NCBI RefSeq assembly: GCF_017792025.1
Contig: NZ_CP046956.1
Coordinates: forward strand, 186,001-250,000
Reading direction: 5' to 3'
Length of the DNA: 64,000 nucleotides
Origin: Sediminibacillus dalangtanensis
Lineage (GTDB): Bacteria; Bacillota; Bacilli; Bacillales; Amphibacillaceae
In this document: in pieces, positions 26,688-37,717 of the stretch
How the letters are laid out: the number at the start of each line of letters is the position of its first letter
Numbering within the stretch: the stretch's first letter is position 1
Made by a program: the position numbers and the translations under genes
The notes under the pieces: model-generated
Databases searched by the model: none
Told to the model about the DNA's origin: nothing
The model's input: only the letters and a program-made list of their open reading frames with translations

Positions 26688-27690
26688 TGTTTTCTTCTCC
26701 TCCGTCCGGTAAAAATTTGTTGGTGAAAGCTTTTTCGGCTTCTAACTCATGATCGAGCAGGCCATTGTCATACATCCAGTCGGCATAGTTTTCCCAGACT
26801 TGCTGTTGTTGTTCGCCCCATCGGGGTGCATCATCCTGATATTTCGGAGACAACCATTGCTGACTCGCTTTAACCAGTTCGGCGTCCAAATCTGGAACCG
26901 CATCAATGAGAATGTCGGCGGCTTCATCTGGCTGATCCGCTGCAAACTGATAACCTTTGGAAACGGCAGCTACGAAGGCTTCGACGGTCTCTGGCTCATC
27001 GGCGATTTTCTGTTCACTTGTCGTGAGTACAGGTGTATAGTAGTCCAGTTTTTCGGAGTAGTCTGTCAGGTACTGCATATTCAACTCTTTCCCGCGAAGC
27101 TCTGCTTCAACGCCGGTCCAGCCGTAATAAATCCAGGCGAAGTCAATATCACGCTCGACTGCTGTAAAGAAGTCAGTATCTCCCATATTGACGATATCGA
27201 CTTTTTCTACATCGGCATTTTCCTGCTTCATTAGGGAATCGATCACCGCTTTCTCCACGGGTGCACCCCAACCGCCATACGTTTTTCCTTCAAAATCTTT
27301 TGGCGAAGTGATTCCTTTTTCTTTTGGTGAAGCAAAACCGGAAGTATTATGCTGAATAATGGCAGCAATCGAAACAATCGGTATATCTTGTACACGGGCT
27401 TCCGTCAAGGCTTCCTGGGCGCCTATTCCAAAATCTGCTTTCCCAGATGCGACTAATTGATCTGCCCCTGCTTCTCCGGGCATCAGAATTTCCACATCGA
27501 GCCCTTCTTCCTTGAAATATCCCTTTTCCTGAGCAGCATATATGCCAGTGTGGTTTGTATTAGGCGTCCAATCCAGCACGAGGGACACTTTCTTTAATGC
27601 GTCCTTTTCTTGTGAACCGGAGTTCTCTTCGCTACTGCAGCCAGCTGCCAACAGCAGCAGGGCGGTAAGTAAAATTAGTAACTTTTTCAT
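26680..27690 (-). CDS. thiY: Pyrimidine-precursor-binding lipoprotein (ThiY-like, NMT1/THI5 family)
   Basis: Substrate-binding lipoprotein of the importer, 336 residues. It has a signal peptide with lipobox LLAAGC (Cys about residue 18). The NMT1/THI5-like domain shows VLDWTPNTNHTGIYAAQEKGYF and DFGIGAQEALTEAR. Related ThiY proteins bind N-formyl-4-amino-5-aminomethyl-2-methylpyrimidine. It is the first gene of the operon, preceded by AGGAGG and by the TPP riboswitch leader. Confidence 0.9.
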   Translation of the reverse strand: MKKLLILLTALLLLAAGCSSEENSGSQEKDALKKVSLVLDWTPNTNHTGIYAAQEKGYFKEEGLDVEILMPGEAGADQLVASGKADFGIGAQEALTEARVQDIPIVSIAAIIQHNTSGFASPKEKGITSPKDFEGKTYGGWGAPVEKAVIDSLMKQENADVEKVDIVNMGDTDFFTAVERDIDFAWIYYGWTGVEAELRGKELNMQYLTDYSEKLDYYTPVLTTSEQKIADEPETVEAFVAAVSKGYQFAADQPDEAADILIDAVPDLDAELVKASQQWLSPKYQDDAPRWGEQQQQVWENYADWMYDNGLLDHELEAEKAFTNKFLPDGGEENNE

Positions 27691-27817
27691 CCTATTTCCT
27701 CCTAGCGGTTAATGATGAAACACTTAGACGATGCAGGACTGAAATAGGGAACAGGAACCGTGTGAACTGCCACGAAAATTGCTTACGGTTCTGTTGAAGG
27801 TTAGCCATTGAAGGGCA

Positions 27818-27854
27818 ATAAAAAAATGCACCATAGGCCATACCCAGGGTGCAT
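27818..27854 (-). terminator. Riboswitch expression-platform terminator
   Basis: On the minus strand ATGCACCCTGGG pairs with TATGGTGCAT and is followed by a run of seven T. It lies between the TPP aptamer and thiY. Confidence 0.85.
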
Positions 27855-27875
27855 ATTATCGCATACTACCGTTCA

Positions 27876-27972
27876 AATATGTTCCCTACGCTGGTGTCAG
27901 CCAGATCAGGTTCCAAGGGTCAGTATCTTGACGGATACAATCTCAACCAGCAGCAACTGGTCCCCCTACATG
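27876..27972 (-). ncRNA. TPP riboswitch (THI box)
   Basis: On the minus strand: TAGGGGGACC, then GGTTGAGATT, ACCCTTGGAACCTGATCTGG and ACACCAGCGTAGGGAA. These are the canonical TPP aptamer blocks. The usual CUGAGA reads UUGAGA here, a one-base departure. With the terminator at 27818-27854 it should repress the five-gene importer operon when TPP is plentiful. Confidence 0.93.
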
Positions 27973-28039
27973 AAAGTGATTCATTTAATTGTCTTGATTA
28001 CACTATAACCTTGCCACAGCCTGCTGATTTTTTCAAGAG

Positions 28040-28972
28040 CTAGTTTTCCGTTTTATCCCGCTGCTTCGTTTTCTGGACTGCTTTACGTGCGATGAAAATC
28101 CCCAAAAATACCAGAACGCCCAGCAACAGCAGTATCGGCAGGTTACCAAATAGAAACACGATCAATCCTGAAAAGAAAGATAAGAGAAGATCGATACTTT
28201 TGACAAACTGTTCCTTTGTCTTTTGCCAGGTAGTGGATTCCCCACTGCTGCCGGAGATCCGCACATCATTCTCCTGAAGGTTAATATCAACAGTGGCCAA
28301 GTCCGTTTTATTTTCCAGATAGTTGATTCTTCCAGTGATCGTCTCAATCTCTTCTTGTACACCGGCTAAGTCTTCGGATATTTTCAGCAAATCTTCGGTT
28401 TTCTCTGCTTCCTCCATAAAAGCCATCAACCTTTTTTCGACAGCCTGCTTGGACTTGAGGCGGGATTGCAGGTCGACGTATTCTTCGGTGACATCCTGTC
28501 CGGAAACATTGTTTTCCAATACTTTGCTGCTGCCCTCTTTGACAAAATCGATGAACGGCTGGAATTGTTCTTGAGGAATCCTTGCGGTGATATGTCCCTC
28601 GGTACGGTCATCTTCAGGGTTTTGATAGGTACTCGATTCAACCACATAACCGCCGGCTTCTGTCACTTGTGATTGAATATTTTCCAAAGTCTGCTGGTAA
28701 TCTTTTACTTCAATCCGCAAATTTGCGTGGTAAATCACTTTCCGGTTTGCTTGACTTGCTTTCTCGACTGCTTTTTCCTCTTCCTGTTGGGCTCCCTCTT
28801 CTCCGTTTTCCTCCGCCATCTTGTCGCTTAAAGCTGCATTGTCTTGACTGCTTTCTGTTTCAGCGCTGTCCATCTCCATGGGCATGTCGGCACTTTCCTT
28901 GGAGTCGTTGCTGCAAGCTGCCAAAAGCAGGAATAAACAGACTGAGAATAAATGGAAATACCGCTTTTTCAT
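28040..28972 (-). CDS. DUF4349 lipoprotein
   Basis: A 310-residue envelope protein. It has a lipoprotein signal (LFLLLAACSND, Cys about residue 19) and an acidic low-complexity linker (about residues 25-75). A DUF4349 domain follows with a helical coiled-coil stretch (about 170-225) and a C-terminal membrane segment (about 272-296) followed by a basic tail. The family is of unknown function. ATG 28972 follows AAAGGGTGG; earlier in-frame starts lack a site. Being anchored at both ends, the middle probably lies outside the membrane. Lone gene, divergent from argG. Confidence 0.85.
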   Translation of the reverse strand: MKKRYFHLFSVCLFLLLAACSNDSKESADMPMEMDSAETESSQDNAALSDKMAEENGEEGAQQEEEKAVEKASQANRKVIYHANLRIEVKDYQQTLENIQSQVTEAGGYVVESSTYQNPEDDRTEGHITARIPQEQFQPFIDFVKEGSSKVLENNVSGQDVTEEYVDLQSRLKSKQAVEKRLMAFMEEAEKTEDLLKISEDLAGVQEEIETITGRINYLENKTDLATVDINLQENDVRISGSSGESTTWQKTKEQFVKSIDLLLSFFSGLIVFLFGNLPILLLLGVLVFLGIFIARKAVQKTKQRDKTEN

Positions 28973-29051
28973 GTTTTGACCACCCTTTAGTTTTTTAGGT
29001 AGACGTCGGTAAGCCGTGAAAGTTACAACTAGCTTTCCTTTTTTGCATGGG

Positions 29052-29080
29052 TATGAATGAATATGTATAAATTCATGCAT
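29052..29080. promoter_or_regulatory. ARG-box-like site in the DUF4349/argG gap
   Basis: An AT-rich dyad with TGAATGAATAT and ATTCATGCAT resembles ArgR/AhrC sites. It lies 320 nt before argG, possibly for looping with the promoter-proximal box. Confidence 0.4.
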
Positions 29081-29302
29081 TTTTAGAGGAGGAGAACAAA
29101 GGAGAACCAGAAATCAATTGACGGCAGTGTTTTCGACCGGCGTGATGGAAAATGGGCGGTGGGCAAGAATCACAACTGTGTCCGCCCATCATAAATTACA
29201 TTATAAATAGATGGCATGGAAAAATGTCACCGAAAAAAAGAGTGTATTATTAATAGATTTACAGGATAATTCACTTTTTCCTAAAAAAATGAGTTTTTAT
29301 TG

Positions 29303-29340
29303 TTGAATTAATATACCTAATAGTGCATAATAATTCATAC
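29303..29340 (+). promoter_or_regulatory. argG promoter with overlapping ARG box
   Basis: TTGAAT (29303-29308), 17-nt spacer, CATAAT (29326-29331). The ARG-box-like TGCATAATAATTCATAC (29324-29340) covers the -10 element, as expected for AhrC/ArgR repression by arginine. Confidence 0.7.
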
Positions 29341-29397
29341 AAACTAAACATGATCAAACTATTAATAGATAACAAGCAGAAGGGGAGCGTTAATCAA

Positions 29398-30657
29398 ATG
29401 AAAAAAGAAAAGATTGTTTTGGCATATTCAGGTGGTCTTGATACTTCTGTCGCCATCAAATGGCTTCAGGATAAATATAACTTCGATGTGATTGCAGTCG
29501 CTTTGGATGTTGGAGAAGGGAAGGACCTAGAGTTTGTTAAGAATAAAGCGCTCGATGTTGGAGCGATCAAATCATATGTGGTGGACGCGAAATCACTCTT
29601 TGCAGATGAATACGTACTTCCGGCCTTGCAAGCCAACCTATTGTATGAAAGCAAATACCCCTTGATTTCAGCGTTGTCCAGACCTTTGATCGCCAAAGTC
29701 CTTGTCGGGATTGCGGAAAAGGAAGGTGCTGTGGCTGTAGCCCATGGCTGTACGGGGAAGGGTAACGACCAAGTAAGATTCGATGTGGCATTTACCGCCT
29801 TGAACCCGGATTTGAAAATTGTAGCACCAGTACGTGAATGGGCGATGTCAAGGGATGAGGAAATTGCTTATGCTGAAGAAAATGGGATTCCTGTTCCGGT
29901 TGATATCGATAATCCGTACAGTGTTGACCAGAATTTATGGGGAAGAAGCAATGAATGCGGCATTTTGGAAGATCCTTGGGCGGAAGCACCTAAAGGCGCT
30001 TACGATTTAACAACAGACCCGGTCGATGCGCCCGACAAGCCTCAGGTCGTCCAAATCACCTTCGAGCAAGGAAAACCTGTATCACTTGATGGAGAAGCCA
30101 TGGAGTTTTCTCAGCTCATCCTGAAATTGAATCAAATCGCCGGGAAGCATGGTGTCGGACGGATCGACCATGTGGAAAATCGTTTGGTCGGTATTAAATC
30201 ACGCGAAATCTATGAGGCGCCGGCTGCTCTGACATTGATCTCGGCACACCAGGAATTGGAAGCATTGACCCTTCCTCGTGAAGTGGCTCAATTCAAGCCG
30301 ACGGTGGAACAGAAGCTGGCACAAACCGTCTACGATGGTTTATGGTATTCTCCATTGACAAAAGCATTACAGGCGTTTATTGAACAAACGCAGACCCATG
30401 TGTCCGGAACGGTCAAGGTCAAGCTGTACAAAGGTCATGCACAAGTCATCGGCCGGGAATCGGCACAATCGCTTTATGATTTTGATTTGGCAACCTATAA
30501 ACCAGAGGATTCTTTTGATCATGAAGCAGCTCTTGGCTTTATCAAGCTTTGGGGTCTTCCTACAAAGGTCCATGCCGCAGTCAATCAGACCAATGCTGTA
30601 ACAGATGAGGCGATTGAAAATGTTGTCGTCGATGTAAAGGAAGCTGTTAAACAATGA
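29398..30657 (+). CDS. argG: Argininosuccinate synthase ArgG
   Basis: Joins citrulline and aspartate using ATP in arginine synthesis; 419 residues. N-terminal [15 protein letters not shown] is the PP-loop, [14 protein letters not shown] the conserved citrulline/aspartate loop, and [14 protein letters not shown] the mid-domain signature. ATG 29398 follows AAGGGGAG; an in-frame earlier start at 29323 lies in the promoter. The stop overlaps the argH start (ATGA), so the two are translationally coupled. Confidence 0.97.
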   Translation: MKKEKIVLAYSGGLDTSVAIKWLQDKYNFDVIAVALDVGEGKDLEFVKNKALDVGAIKSYVVDAKSLFADEYVLPALQANLLYESKYPLISALSRPLIAKVLVGIAEKEGAVAVAHGCTGKGNDQVRFDVAFTALNPDLKIVAPVREWAMSRDEEIAYAEENGIPVPVDIDNPYSVDQNLWGRSNECGILEDPWAEAPKGAYDLTTDPVDAPDKPQVVQITFEQGKPVSLDGEAMEFSQLILKLNQIAGKHGVGRIDHVENRLVGIKSREIYEAPAALTLISAHQELEALTLPREVAQFKPTVEQKLAQTVYDGLWYSPLTKALQAFIEQTQTHVSGTVKVKLYKGHAQVIGRESAQSLYDFDLATYKPEDSFDHEAALGFIKLWGLPTKVHAAVNQTNAVTDEAIENVVVDVKEAVKQ

Positions 30658-32072
30658 AACTATGGGGCGGACGGTTCACCAAGCCGACAAATGAATTAGT
30701 CGATGAATATACAGCATCTATTCATTTTGATCAAAAACTGGCAGTCTACGATATACAAGGGAGCCTTGCCCATGTGGAAATGTTGAAGGTTTGCGGCATC
30801 GTATCGGAAGAAGATGCAGACGCCATTACAGCTGGCTTGAAAGCCGTAGGGGATAAAATAGCAGCGGGTGAGGCAGTCCTCAGTGAAGAAAACGAAGACA
30901 TTCATATGAATATAGAGAAACTGTTGATCGAGGAGATAGGCTCTGTCGGTGGAAAACTTCATACCGGCCGGAGCCGGAATGACCAAGTCGCTTTGGATAT
31001 GCGGTTGTATTTACGGGAAGCCGTGGTGACGATCAGCCAGTTACTGTTGGATCTGCAAAGGGCATTGCACAAACAGGCCGAGGGCCATTTGGAAACAGTG
31101 CTTCCCGGGTACACCCATTTGCAGCGTGCCCAACCTGTTTTGTTTGCCCACCATATGATGGCGTATGTATTTATGTTTCAACGGGACATCGAACGGCTAT
31201 CTGACAGCTGGAAACGAGTTAATCAGTCGCCGCTTGGTGCAGGAGCGCTGGCTGGGACAACATTTCCGATCGACCGGCAATACGTAGCCGACAAACTGCG
31301 ATTTGAAGGAATTTGCGAAAACAGCCTCGATGCGGTAAGTGACCGGGATTTTGTCGTCGAGTTTTTGGCCAATGCCTCCCTGGTATCCACGCATTTGTCC
31401 AGACTTTGTGAGGAGCTTGTCCAATGGTCTAGTGCTGAATTCAACTTTATCGAGCTGGATGATGCATTTTGTACAGGAAGCAGCATGATGCCGCAAAAGA
31501 AAAATCCGGATGTCGCGGAGCTTGTCCGGGGCAAAACGGGTCGAGTCTATGGACATTTGATGGGAATGCTGACGACTTTGAAAGGACTGCCGCTTGCTTA
31601 TAACAAGGATATGCAGGAAGACAAAGAAGGAATGTTCGACACGGTGGAAACGTTAAAGGGGGCACTAGCGCTGTTCGCCCCAATGATCGAAACCATGGAA
31701 GTAAAGGCAGACAATATGTACCAGGCGGTTGCGAAGGATTACTCCAATGCGACGGACCTGGCGGATTATTTAGTGGGAAAAGGAATGGCCTTCCGGGAAT
31801 CCCATGCTGTTGTCGGGCAGGCTGTTCTGTACGCTATTAATCAACAGAAATTTCTATTGGATTTGTCCTTGGAGGAATTCCAGCAGTTTTCTTCTTTGAT
31901 TGAGGAAGATATCTATGAGGTGTTGACGCCAAAGGCAGTTGTGGACGCAAGGAATGTAGCTGGAGGTACTGCGCAAAACAGGGTGGAGGAACAGATTGCT
32001 TCTGCAAAACAACTTTTCCAATTGAGTTTGGAATGGATTGAGCAGCATAAACAGTTGATCAGCTACCAATAG
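30654..32072 (+). CDS. argH: Argininosuccinate lyase ArgH
   Basis: Splits argininosuccinate into arginine and fumarate; 472 residues, a usual length. Fumarase-superfamily motifs are [17 protein letters not shown] near residue 105, [15 protein letters not shown] near 155 and the signature loop [12 protein letters not shown] near 280 with the catalytic Ser. Start ATG overlaps the argG stop. Confidence 0.97.
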   Translation: MKLWGGRFTKPTNELVDEYTASIHFDQKLAVYDIQGSLAHVEMLKVCGIVSEEDADAITAGLKAVGDKIAAGEAVLSEENEDIHMNIEKLLIEEIGSVGGKLHTGRSRNDQVALDMRLYLREAVVTISQLLLDLQRALHKQAEGHLETVLPGYTHLQRAQPVLFAHHMMAYVFMFQRDIERLSDSWKRVNQSPLGAGALAGTTFPIDRQYVADKLRFEGICENSLDAVSDRDFVVEFLANASLVSTHLSRLCEELVQWSSAEFNFIELDDAFCTGSSMMPQKKNPDVAELVRGKTGRVYGHLMGMLTTLKGLPLAYNKDMQEDKEGMFDTVETLKGALALFAPMIETMEVKADNMYQAVAKDYSNATDLADYLVGKGMAFRESHAVVGQAVLYAINQQKFLLDLSLEEFQQFSSLIEEDIYEVLTPKAVVDARNVAGGTAQNRVEEQIASAKQLFQLSLEWIEQHKQLISYQ

Positions 32073-32143
32073 CTTCTTTCAGAAAGGGTTGAGGTGACGG
32101 CTTGCTCCAGAGAAAATGAGAGCAGGCCGCATTTTCCATTTTA

Positions 32144-32180
32144 AATGTATAAATATTCTTATTTACGAATAAATATCAAA
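32144..32180. promoter_or_regulatory. Tandem ARG-box-like sites upstream of carA
   Basis: AATGTATAAATATTCTTA (32144-32161) and TTACGAATAAATATCAAA (32163-32180), both close to the Bacillus ARG-box pattern. They lie immediately before the carA ribosome binding site. Confidence 0.6.
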
Positions 32181-32202
32181 GAGCCGCGAGAGGAGTGGAA
32201 CA

Positions 32203-33306
32203 ATGATTGAAACACCAGGCTATCTTGTATTGAGCACTGGGGACGTGTTGGAAGGAAAATGGCTGGGAACAGAAATTGCCGTTGAAGGGGAATTAGTATT
32301 TAACACGGCAATGACGGGTTATCAGGAAGTGATGACAGACCCTTCCTATGCCGGACAGATTGTCACCATGACGTATCCGCTTATTGGCAACTATGGAGTG
32401 AATGAAATAGATCACGAAAGTATCAAACCGGCACTGGCAGGACTGATTATCTCTAGTGCCTGCCGTACACCTGAACATTATCAGGCAAAGTACACTGTAA
32501 AAGAAATGGTGGAGCAGTATAAGGTGCCGACTTTGTATGATATGGACACCAGGGCATTGACCAAGATTATCCGTGAACATGGGGAAGTATATGGAAAAAT
32601 CACAACGCAACCGGAAGATCTGCCGGAAGATCGGAAAGTAGATCCGGAGATTGTCAAACAGGTTTCCGTTAACAATATGATCGAGATCTTGGCAAAACCA
32701 ATGCCTGCTTTCTCCGGCCAGAAGACCAAACATATTGTCTTGTATGATTACGGTTATAAACACTCCATTACACATACCTTGACGGAGCTTGGCTGTAACG
32801 TGACAGTCGTGCCCTATGACACCGATCCGGCAGTACTGCACAACCTGAAGCCTGACGGAGTTGTGTTATCCAACGGACCTGGAAATCCGGAGGACTTGGC
32901 CGGATTAGGCAATAACATCAAACAAATCACTGAGACCTATCCAACCTTGGGCATTTGCTTAGGACACCAGCTGGTGGCTCTCGCATATGGAGGGAAGACA
33001 GAACGTCTGCCATATGGCCATCGGGGGAGCAATCACCCGGTGAAGGATTTGCTAACAGGGAAGGTATTCATCACTTCGCAAAATCACGGGTATGTAGTGG
33101 ATGAAAACTCGATTTCCCTGACCGAGTGGGAAGTATCCCATATCAATGTCAATGATCGATCAGTTGAAGGATTGATTCATCGTCACAAGCCTGTCCTGAC
33201 CGTCCAATTCCATCCGGAAGCACATCCAGGCCCGGTTGATACGTATTCGATTTTCCGAGAATATTTACAGATGATACCGAGCAAGGGAGAGAAGCAGCAT
33301 GCCTAA
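32203..33306 (+). CDS. carA: Carbamoyl-phosphate synthase small subunit CarA (arginine-linked)
   Basis: Glutamine amidotransferase subunit, 367 residues, that feeds ammonia to CarB. The N-terminal CPSase domain has [17 protein letters not shown]. The C-terminal class I GATase shows [11 protein letters not shown], nucleophile Cys in [12 protein letters not shown] and the His/Glu of [11 protein letters not shown]. Neighbours argGH and argF and the ARG boxes mark it as the arginine-specific enzyme; a separate pyrimidine copy (pyrAA) would be expected elsewhere. Confidence 0.96.
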   Translation: MIETPGYLVLSTGDVLEGKWLGTEIAVEGELVFNTAMTGYQEVMTDPSYAGQIVTMTYPLIGNYGVNEIDHESIKPALAGLIISSACRTPEHYQAKYTVKEMVEQYKVPTLYDMDTRALTKIIREHGEVYGKITTQPEDLPEDRKVDPEIVKQVSVNNMIEILAKPMPAFSGQKTKHIVLYDYGYKHSITHTLTELGCNVTVVPYDTDPAVLHNLKPDGVVLSNGPGNPEDLAGLGNNIKQITETYPTLGICLGHQLVALAYGGKTERLPYGHRGSNHPVKDLLTGKVFITSQNHGYVVDENSISLTEWEVSHINVNDRSVEGLIHRHKPVLTVQFHPEAHPGPVDTYSIFREYLQMIPSKGEKQHA

Positions 33307-36300
33307 GTTTTCACACATCCATAAAGTTTTGGTCATCGGTTCGGGTCCGATTGTCATCGGCCAGGCTGCAGAGTTTGATTATGCGGGTACACAAGCTTGC
33401 CTTGCATTAAAAGAGGAAGGAATCGAAGTGGTGCTAGTCAACAACAACCCTGCCACGATCATGACGGATCATAACATTGCAGATCAGGTATATTTAGAAC
33501 CGCTGACTTGTGCTTCTTTGACGGCGATTATCGAAAAGGAAAGACCGGACGGTATTTTGCCGACACTGGGCGGACAGACAGGCTTGAATCTGGCAGTTGC
33601 TTTGTCCGAATCCGGTGCATTGGAAAAATACGGGGTCGAACTGTTGGGAACGCCGCTTGATACCATCCAAAAGGGAGAAGACCGAGAAATTTTCAAATCG
33701 ATGATGACGGCTATCGGTGAACCTGTTCCCGAAAGCATCACCACCAGTTCGGTAGAAGAAGCTGTTCATTTCGCGAGTATAGCCGGTTACCCGATGATCA
33801 TCCGGCCCGCCTATACGTTGGGAGGCGGAGGCGGAGGAATCGCCAACAATGAAGCAGAGCTTAAGGCAATCGTCCGTAATGGCCTGCATGCCAGTCCAAT
33901 CGGCCAAGTCCAAGTCGACCAAAGTGTGAAAGGCTGGAAGGAAGTCGAGTATGAGGTGATGCGCGACGCTAATGATACATGCATTATTGTCTGCAATATG
34001 GAGAATATCGACCCAGTCGGTGTTCATACCGGCGACAGCATCGTTGTTGCACCTTCTCAAACGCTTAATGACCGGCAGTATCAGTTGCTTCGTTCCACTT
34101 CGTGCAAAGTAATCCGGGAATTAGGGGTCGTCGGGGGCTGCAACATCCAGTTTGCCCTCAATCCCGATAGTGACGAGTACGTCATCATCGAGGTGAATCC
34201 GCGAGTCAGCCGCTCCAGTGCCCTTGCATCAAAGGCAACTGGTTATCCGATTGCCCGCATTGCTGCCAAGCTGGCATTGGGCTATCAACTGGATGAAGTG
34301 ATCAACCCGATCACCGGTCATACTTATGCAAGTTTTGAACCTGCAATCGACTATATTGCCGTTAAAATTCCACGCTGGCCGTTTGATAAGTTCACAGGTG
34401 CAGACCGGCTGCTTGGTACGCAGATGAAGGCAACAGGGGAAGTCATGGCACTTGCCCGCAATTTTCCAGCTGCCTTGAACAAGGCCGTCCGCTCGCTCGA
34501 AATCGGAACGGAGTACCTGAGCTGGCCGGCACATGCCGAACTGGATGACGCTGTAATCGAGCAAGCGCTTGTCCATGCGACAGATGAGCGGCTATTCATC
34601 ATAGCAGAGGCTTTTCGCCGCGGATACTCTGTAGAAAAAATACATCAATTAACGGAAATCAATAAATACTTTTTAAGTGAAATGGCAGTGATGGTCGAGA
34701 CGGAAACCGAGCTTCGCAGTAAAAGCTGGCAATCCCTTGATAAGCAGGAATTGAGCAGGCTTAAATATTATGGATATTCTGATCGGCTGTTGGCGGATAT
34801 TTACCAGATCAGCCAGCAGGAGGTTCATCAACGTTGCAAAGAACTCGGGTTAACTCCGGCTTATAAAATGGTCGATACATGTGCCGCAGAATTTTCAGCA
34901 GAGACGCCTTACTTTTATAGCTCGTGGAAGGAAAGCGATGAAGTAGAACCAATCAAAGGCGATAAGAAAATTGTGGTACTTGGTTCTGGTCCGATCCGCA
35001 TCGGGCAGGGAGTGGAATTTGATTATTGCTCGGTTCATGCCGCCATGTCGTTACAGGCACAGGACATAAAGGCAATCGTCATCAATAACAACCCGGAAAC
35101 AGTTAGCACCGACTTTAATACAGCAGACCACCTTTATTTTGAACCATTGACAAAGGAAGATGTTCTGCATGTCCTGGAAAAAGAAGAGGCAGATGGAGTG
35201 CTCGTACAATTTGGCGGCCAAACTGCCGTGAACTTGGCAGATGGGCTAAGCAAAGCAGGCATGCCAGTTTGCGGCACCTCGCTGGCTGCAATTGAAGCCG
35301 TTGAAGATCGCGATCAATTTTACCGTTTATTAAAACGGCTGGCGATTCCGCATATTCCGGGTGAAACAGTGATGGATACGAAGGATGCAGAGGAAATAGC
35401 AGAACGAATCGGTTATCCGGTTTTGCTTCGTCCTTCTTATGTGATCGGTGGCCGCGGCATGGTCGTCATCCAGAACCATGAGCAGTTGATCAGCTACATG
35501 AACAGCTTGAAACAGGAAGCATCCGATTCGCGGATATTCCCGCTGTTGATCGACCGTTTCATCTCCGGTTATGAGGTGGAAGTGGATGCGGTATGTGACG
35601 GAGAAGACGTCCTGATTCCTGGGATTTTTGAACACATCGAAAAAGCCGGTGTCCATTCCGGGGACAGTACGGCCGTATTTCCGGCACCAGGCCTGACGGA
35701 CCAACAGCGCAATACAATTGCGCAATACACAAAAAAGATTTCGACAGAACTGGATTTAAAGGGAATCATCAACATTCAATTTGTCATCAGCGAAGACAGA
35801 CAGGACCTTTATGTACTGGAGGTTAATCCCCGGGCTTCCCGGACAGTACCGATTGCCAGCAAGGTTACCGGTGTCCCGCTTGTCGATTTGGCTACTCGGG
35901 TGCAAATGGGAGAATCCCTAGCAGAGACGGAATGGAATACCGGTCTTCATGAGCCCGTCGGCTACTATGCTGTAAAGGTTCCGGTTTTCTCGACCAACAA
36001 GCTGCCAGGCGTCGATCCGTTTCTCGGTCCGGAGATGAAGTCCACCGGGGAAGCGATAGGTTTGGGAATGACGGTGGAATCAGCAATGGCCAAGGCATTC
36101 GGATGGAAAGAAAACAACCTGCTGGAACTGGATGGCAATCAGCCAATATATTTGTCCTTTGGAAAGGATTTCGGCAAACTACCTGCAGAGTTAGTTGCCC
36201 TGCTGGAGAAACTGCCGGTGGAAATCTGGGCTGACCAAGCTACTGCTGATGCCCTTGAGAGCTGGGATATTGCTGTTAGTCAGGTTTTATCCCTTGCCGA

Positions 36301-36544
36301 GGCCGGACAGAGATGTCTGGACAATGCTTTTGCATTGGTAGGTGATCTACTGCATGGTTCTGGAACGGATGATCACATGCAACTTAGAGAAGATGCCTTA
36401 AAAACCGATACTTTATGCATTACTTCTGTGGAAACGTTGACGGCTTACTTGAAAGCCTCCACTCAAATAAAAGAACAACCCTATGCAATGAATCAATATT
36501 TGTTGATGAGCGAAGGGTTAAACAAAGCAAAGGAGCGTGTGTGA
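33299..36544 (+). CDS. carB: Carbamoyl-phosphate synthase large subunit CarB
   Basis: 1081-residue synthase with two homologous ATP-grasp halves. The first half starts [21 protein letters not shown] and carries [15 protein letters not shown]; the second starts [19 protein letters not shown] and carries [19 protein letters not shown] motifs lie in each half. The C-terminal allosteric region (from about residue 930) is present, though poorly conserved here. The start overlaps carA by 8 nt and the end overlaps argF. Confidence 0.97.
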   Translation: MPKFSHIHKVLVIGSGPIVIGQAAEFDYAGTQACLALKEEGIEVVLVNNNPATIMTDHNIADQVYLEPLTCASLTAIIEKERPDGILPTLGGQTGLNLAVALSESGALEKYGVELLGTPLDTIQKGEDREIFKSMMTAIGEPVPESITTSSVEEAVHFASIAGYPMIIRPAYTLGGGGGGIANNEAELKAIVRNGLHASPIGQVQVDQSVKGWKEVEYEVMRDANDTCIIVCNMENIDPVGVHTGDSIVVAPSQTLNDRQYQLLRSTSCKVIRELGVVGGCNIQFALNPDSDEYVIIEVNPRVSRSSALASKATGYPIARIAAKLALGYQLDEVINPITGHTYASFEPAIDYIAVKIPRWPFDKFTGADRLLGTQMKATGEVMALARNFPAALNKAVRSLEIGTEYLSWPAHAELDDAVIEQALVHATDERLFIIAEAFRRGYSVEKIHQLTEINKYFLSEMAVMVETETELRSKSWQSLDKQELSRLKYYGYSDRLLADIYQISQQEVHQRCKELGLTPAYKMVDTCAAEFSAETPYFYSSWKESDEVEPIKGDKKIVVLGSGPIRIGQGVEFDYCSVHAAMSLQAQDIKAIVINNNPETVSTDFNTADHLYFEPLTKEDVLHVLEKEEADGVLVQFGGQTAVNLADGLSKAGMPVCGTSLAAIEAVEDRDQFYRLLKRLAIPHIPGETVMDTKDAEEIAERIGYPVLLRPSYVIGGRGMVVIQNHEQLISYMNSLKQEASDSRIFPLLIDRFISGYEVEVDAVCDGEDVLIPGIFEHIEKAGVHSGDSTAVFPAPGLTDQQRNTIAQYTKKISTELDLKGIINIQFVISEDRQDLYVLEVNPRASRTVPIASKVTGVPLVDLATRVQMGESLAETEWNTGLHEPVGYYAVKVPVFSTNKLPGVDPFLGPEMKSTGEAIGLGMTVESAMAKAFGWKENNLLELDGNQPIYLSFGKDFGKLPAELVALLEKLPVEIWADQATADALESWDIAVSQVLSLAEAGQRCLDNAFALVGDLLHGSGTDDHMQLREDALKTDTLCITSVETLTAYLKASTQIKEQPYAMNQYLLMSEGLNKAKERV

Positions 36545-37506
36545 AGATGGGATTGACGAAAGAAGTCAGTATGGAGCAGCAACTGGCAGGAAAGGATTTT
36601 TTGACGCTTGCCGATCTCAGCAAACCGGAAATCGCCTATTTACTGGAACTGGCTGCTTATCTGAAAAAACAACGTCTGCGGGGAATAGTAGAGCAGCCTT
36701 TGCAGGGTAAAACCCTGGGAATGATTTTTGAAAAATCGTCGACCCGTACACGCGTTTCTTTTGAAGCTGGGATTTATCAATTGGGTGGCACAGGATTGTT
36801 TCTAAGTTCTGATGATATCCAAATTGGCAGAGGGGAACCAATTTCGGATACAGCCAAAGTGCTTTCCGGTTATTTGGACGGCATTATGATTCGGACTTTC
36901 TCCCAGCAAGTGGTAAAGGAGCTGGCTGAAAGTGCCACAATTCCAGTTATCAACGGTTTGACGGACAGTTATCATCCATGTCAGGTTCTCGCAGACCTGC
37001 AAACGATTGAAGAGGTAAAGGGCGGATTGTCCGGAGTCAAACTTGCTTATATCGGTGACGGCAATAACATGGCCCATTCCTTGATGCTTGGTGGGGCCAT
37101 CATGGGTCTGGATGTTTGTATAGCTGCTCCTGGAGGATATCAACCCGAAAAAGCTATCACCCAGCAAGCCCAGTCGCTTGCGGCACTGAATGGAAGGAAA
37201 GTAGAGGTGACTACTGATGTTCACGCTGCTCTCGATCAAGCAGACGTCGTTTACACCGATGTATGGGCCAGTATGGGGCAGGAAAGCGAACAATCGGTGC
37301 GTGAGCAGGCATTTATCGGTTTTCAGGTGAACAAGAAGTTACTTGAACTGGCTCAACCGGATGCTGTTTTTATGCACTGCCTGCCCGCCCACCGTGGGGA
37401 AGAAGTAGCGGCAGACGTGATTGATGGGGAAAGTTCGGTCGTCTTCCAACAGGCAGAGAACAGACTCCATGCCCAGAAAGCTTTAATGACCGCCCTGATG
37501 GGATGA
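36541..37506 (+). CDS. argF: Ornithine carbamoyltransferase ArgF
   Basis: Makes citrulline from ornithine and carbamoyl phosphate; about 321 residues. Carbamoyl-phosphate motif [12 protein letters not shown] near residue 60, [23 protein letters not shown] near 137, [12 protein letters not shown] near 235 and [12 protein letters not shown] near 275 with the catalytic Cys are all present. GTG 36541 overlaps the carB stop and lies 5 nt from AGGAG; ATG 36547 is an alternative. Placing carAB beside argF directs carbamoyl phosphate to arginine. Confidence 0.96.
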   Translation: MKMGLTKEVSMEQQLAGKDFLTLADLSKPEIAYLLELAAYLKKQRLRGIVEQPLQGKTLGMIFEKSSTRTRVSFEAGIYQLGGTGLFLSSDDIQIGRGEPISDTAKVLSGYLDGIMIRTFSQQVVKELAESATIPVINGLTDSYHPCQVLADLQTIEEVKGGLSGVKLAYIGDGNNMAHSLMLGGAIMGLDVCIAAPGGYQPEKAITQQAQSLAALNGRKVEVTTDVHAALDQADVVYTDVWASMGQESEQSVREQAFIGFQVNKKLLELAQPDAVFMHCLPAHRGEEVAADVIDGESSVVFQQAENRLHAQKALMTALMG

Positions 37507-37554
37507 GGAACATGGAAACGTATTGGCACATCAGTCGTACCGATGTGGAGATGT

Positions 37555-37600
37555 GGAAGCATTCTCCCCGGAAATCGAGTGTTTTTCCGTAACGCAGGAT
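37555..37600. repeat. Remnant of repeat family C
   Basis: GGAAATCGAGTGTTTTTCC plus CGTAACGCAGGAT resembles the closing arms and flank of the full copy at 23969-24074. The core is missing, as after deletion of the middle. Confidence 0.45.
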
Positions 37601-37671
37601 TAGCACTTTATCTCATGTGCAGCTTCTATCAAGCATGCCGATTAATAAACAACAACATTTGAATAGAGCCA

Positions 37672-37710
37672 AAAAAGGGGTTGTCCAAAACCAATCGGAC
37701 AACCCCTTTA
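37672..37710. terminator. Bidirectional terminator between argF and the STAS gene
   Basis: AAAAGGGGTTGTCC and GGACAACCCCTTT arms, with A/T runs on both sides. Confidence 0.85.
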
Positions 37711-37717
37711 ACAATAT

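Noticed and set aside
27808-28043. Open frames on the plus strand before the DUF4349 gene
   Set aside because: Complement of the TPP riboswitch and its terminator.
33494-34060. 188-codon minus-strand frame inside carB
   Set aside because: Shadow of carB codon usage; carB itself has complete family motifs.
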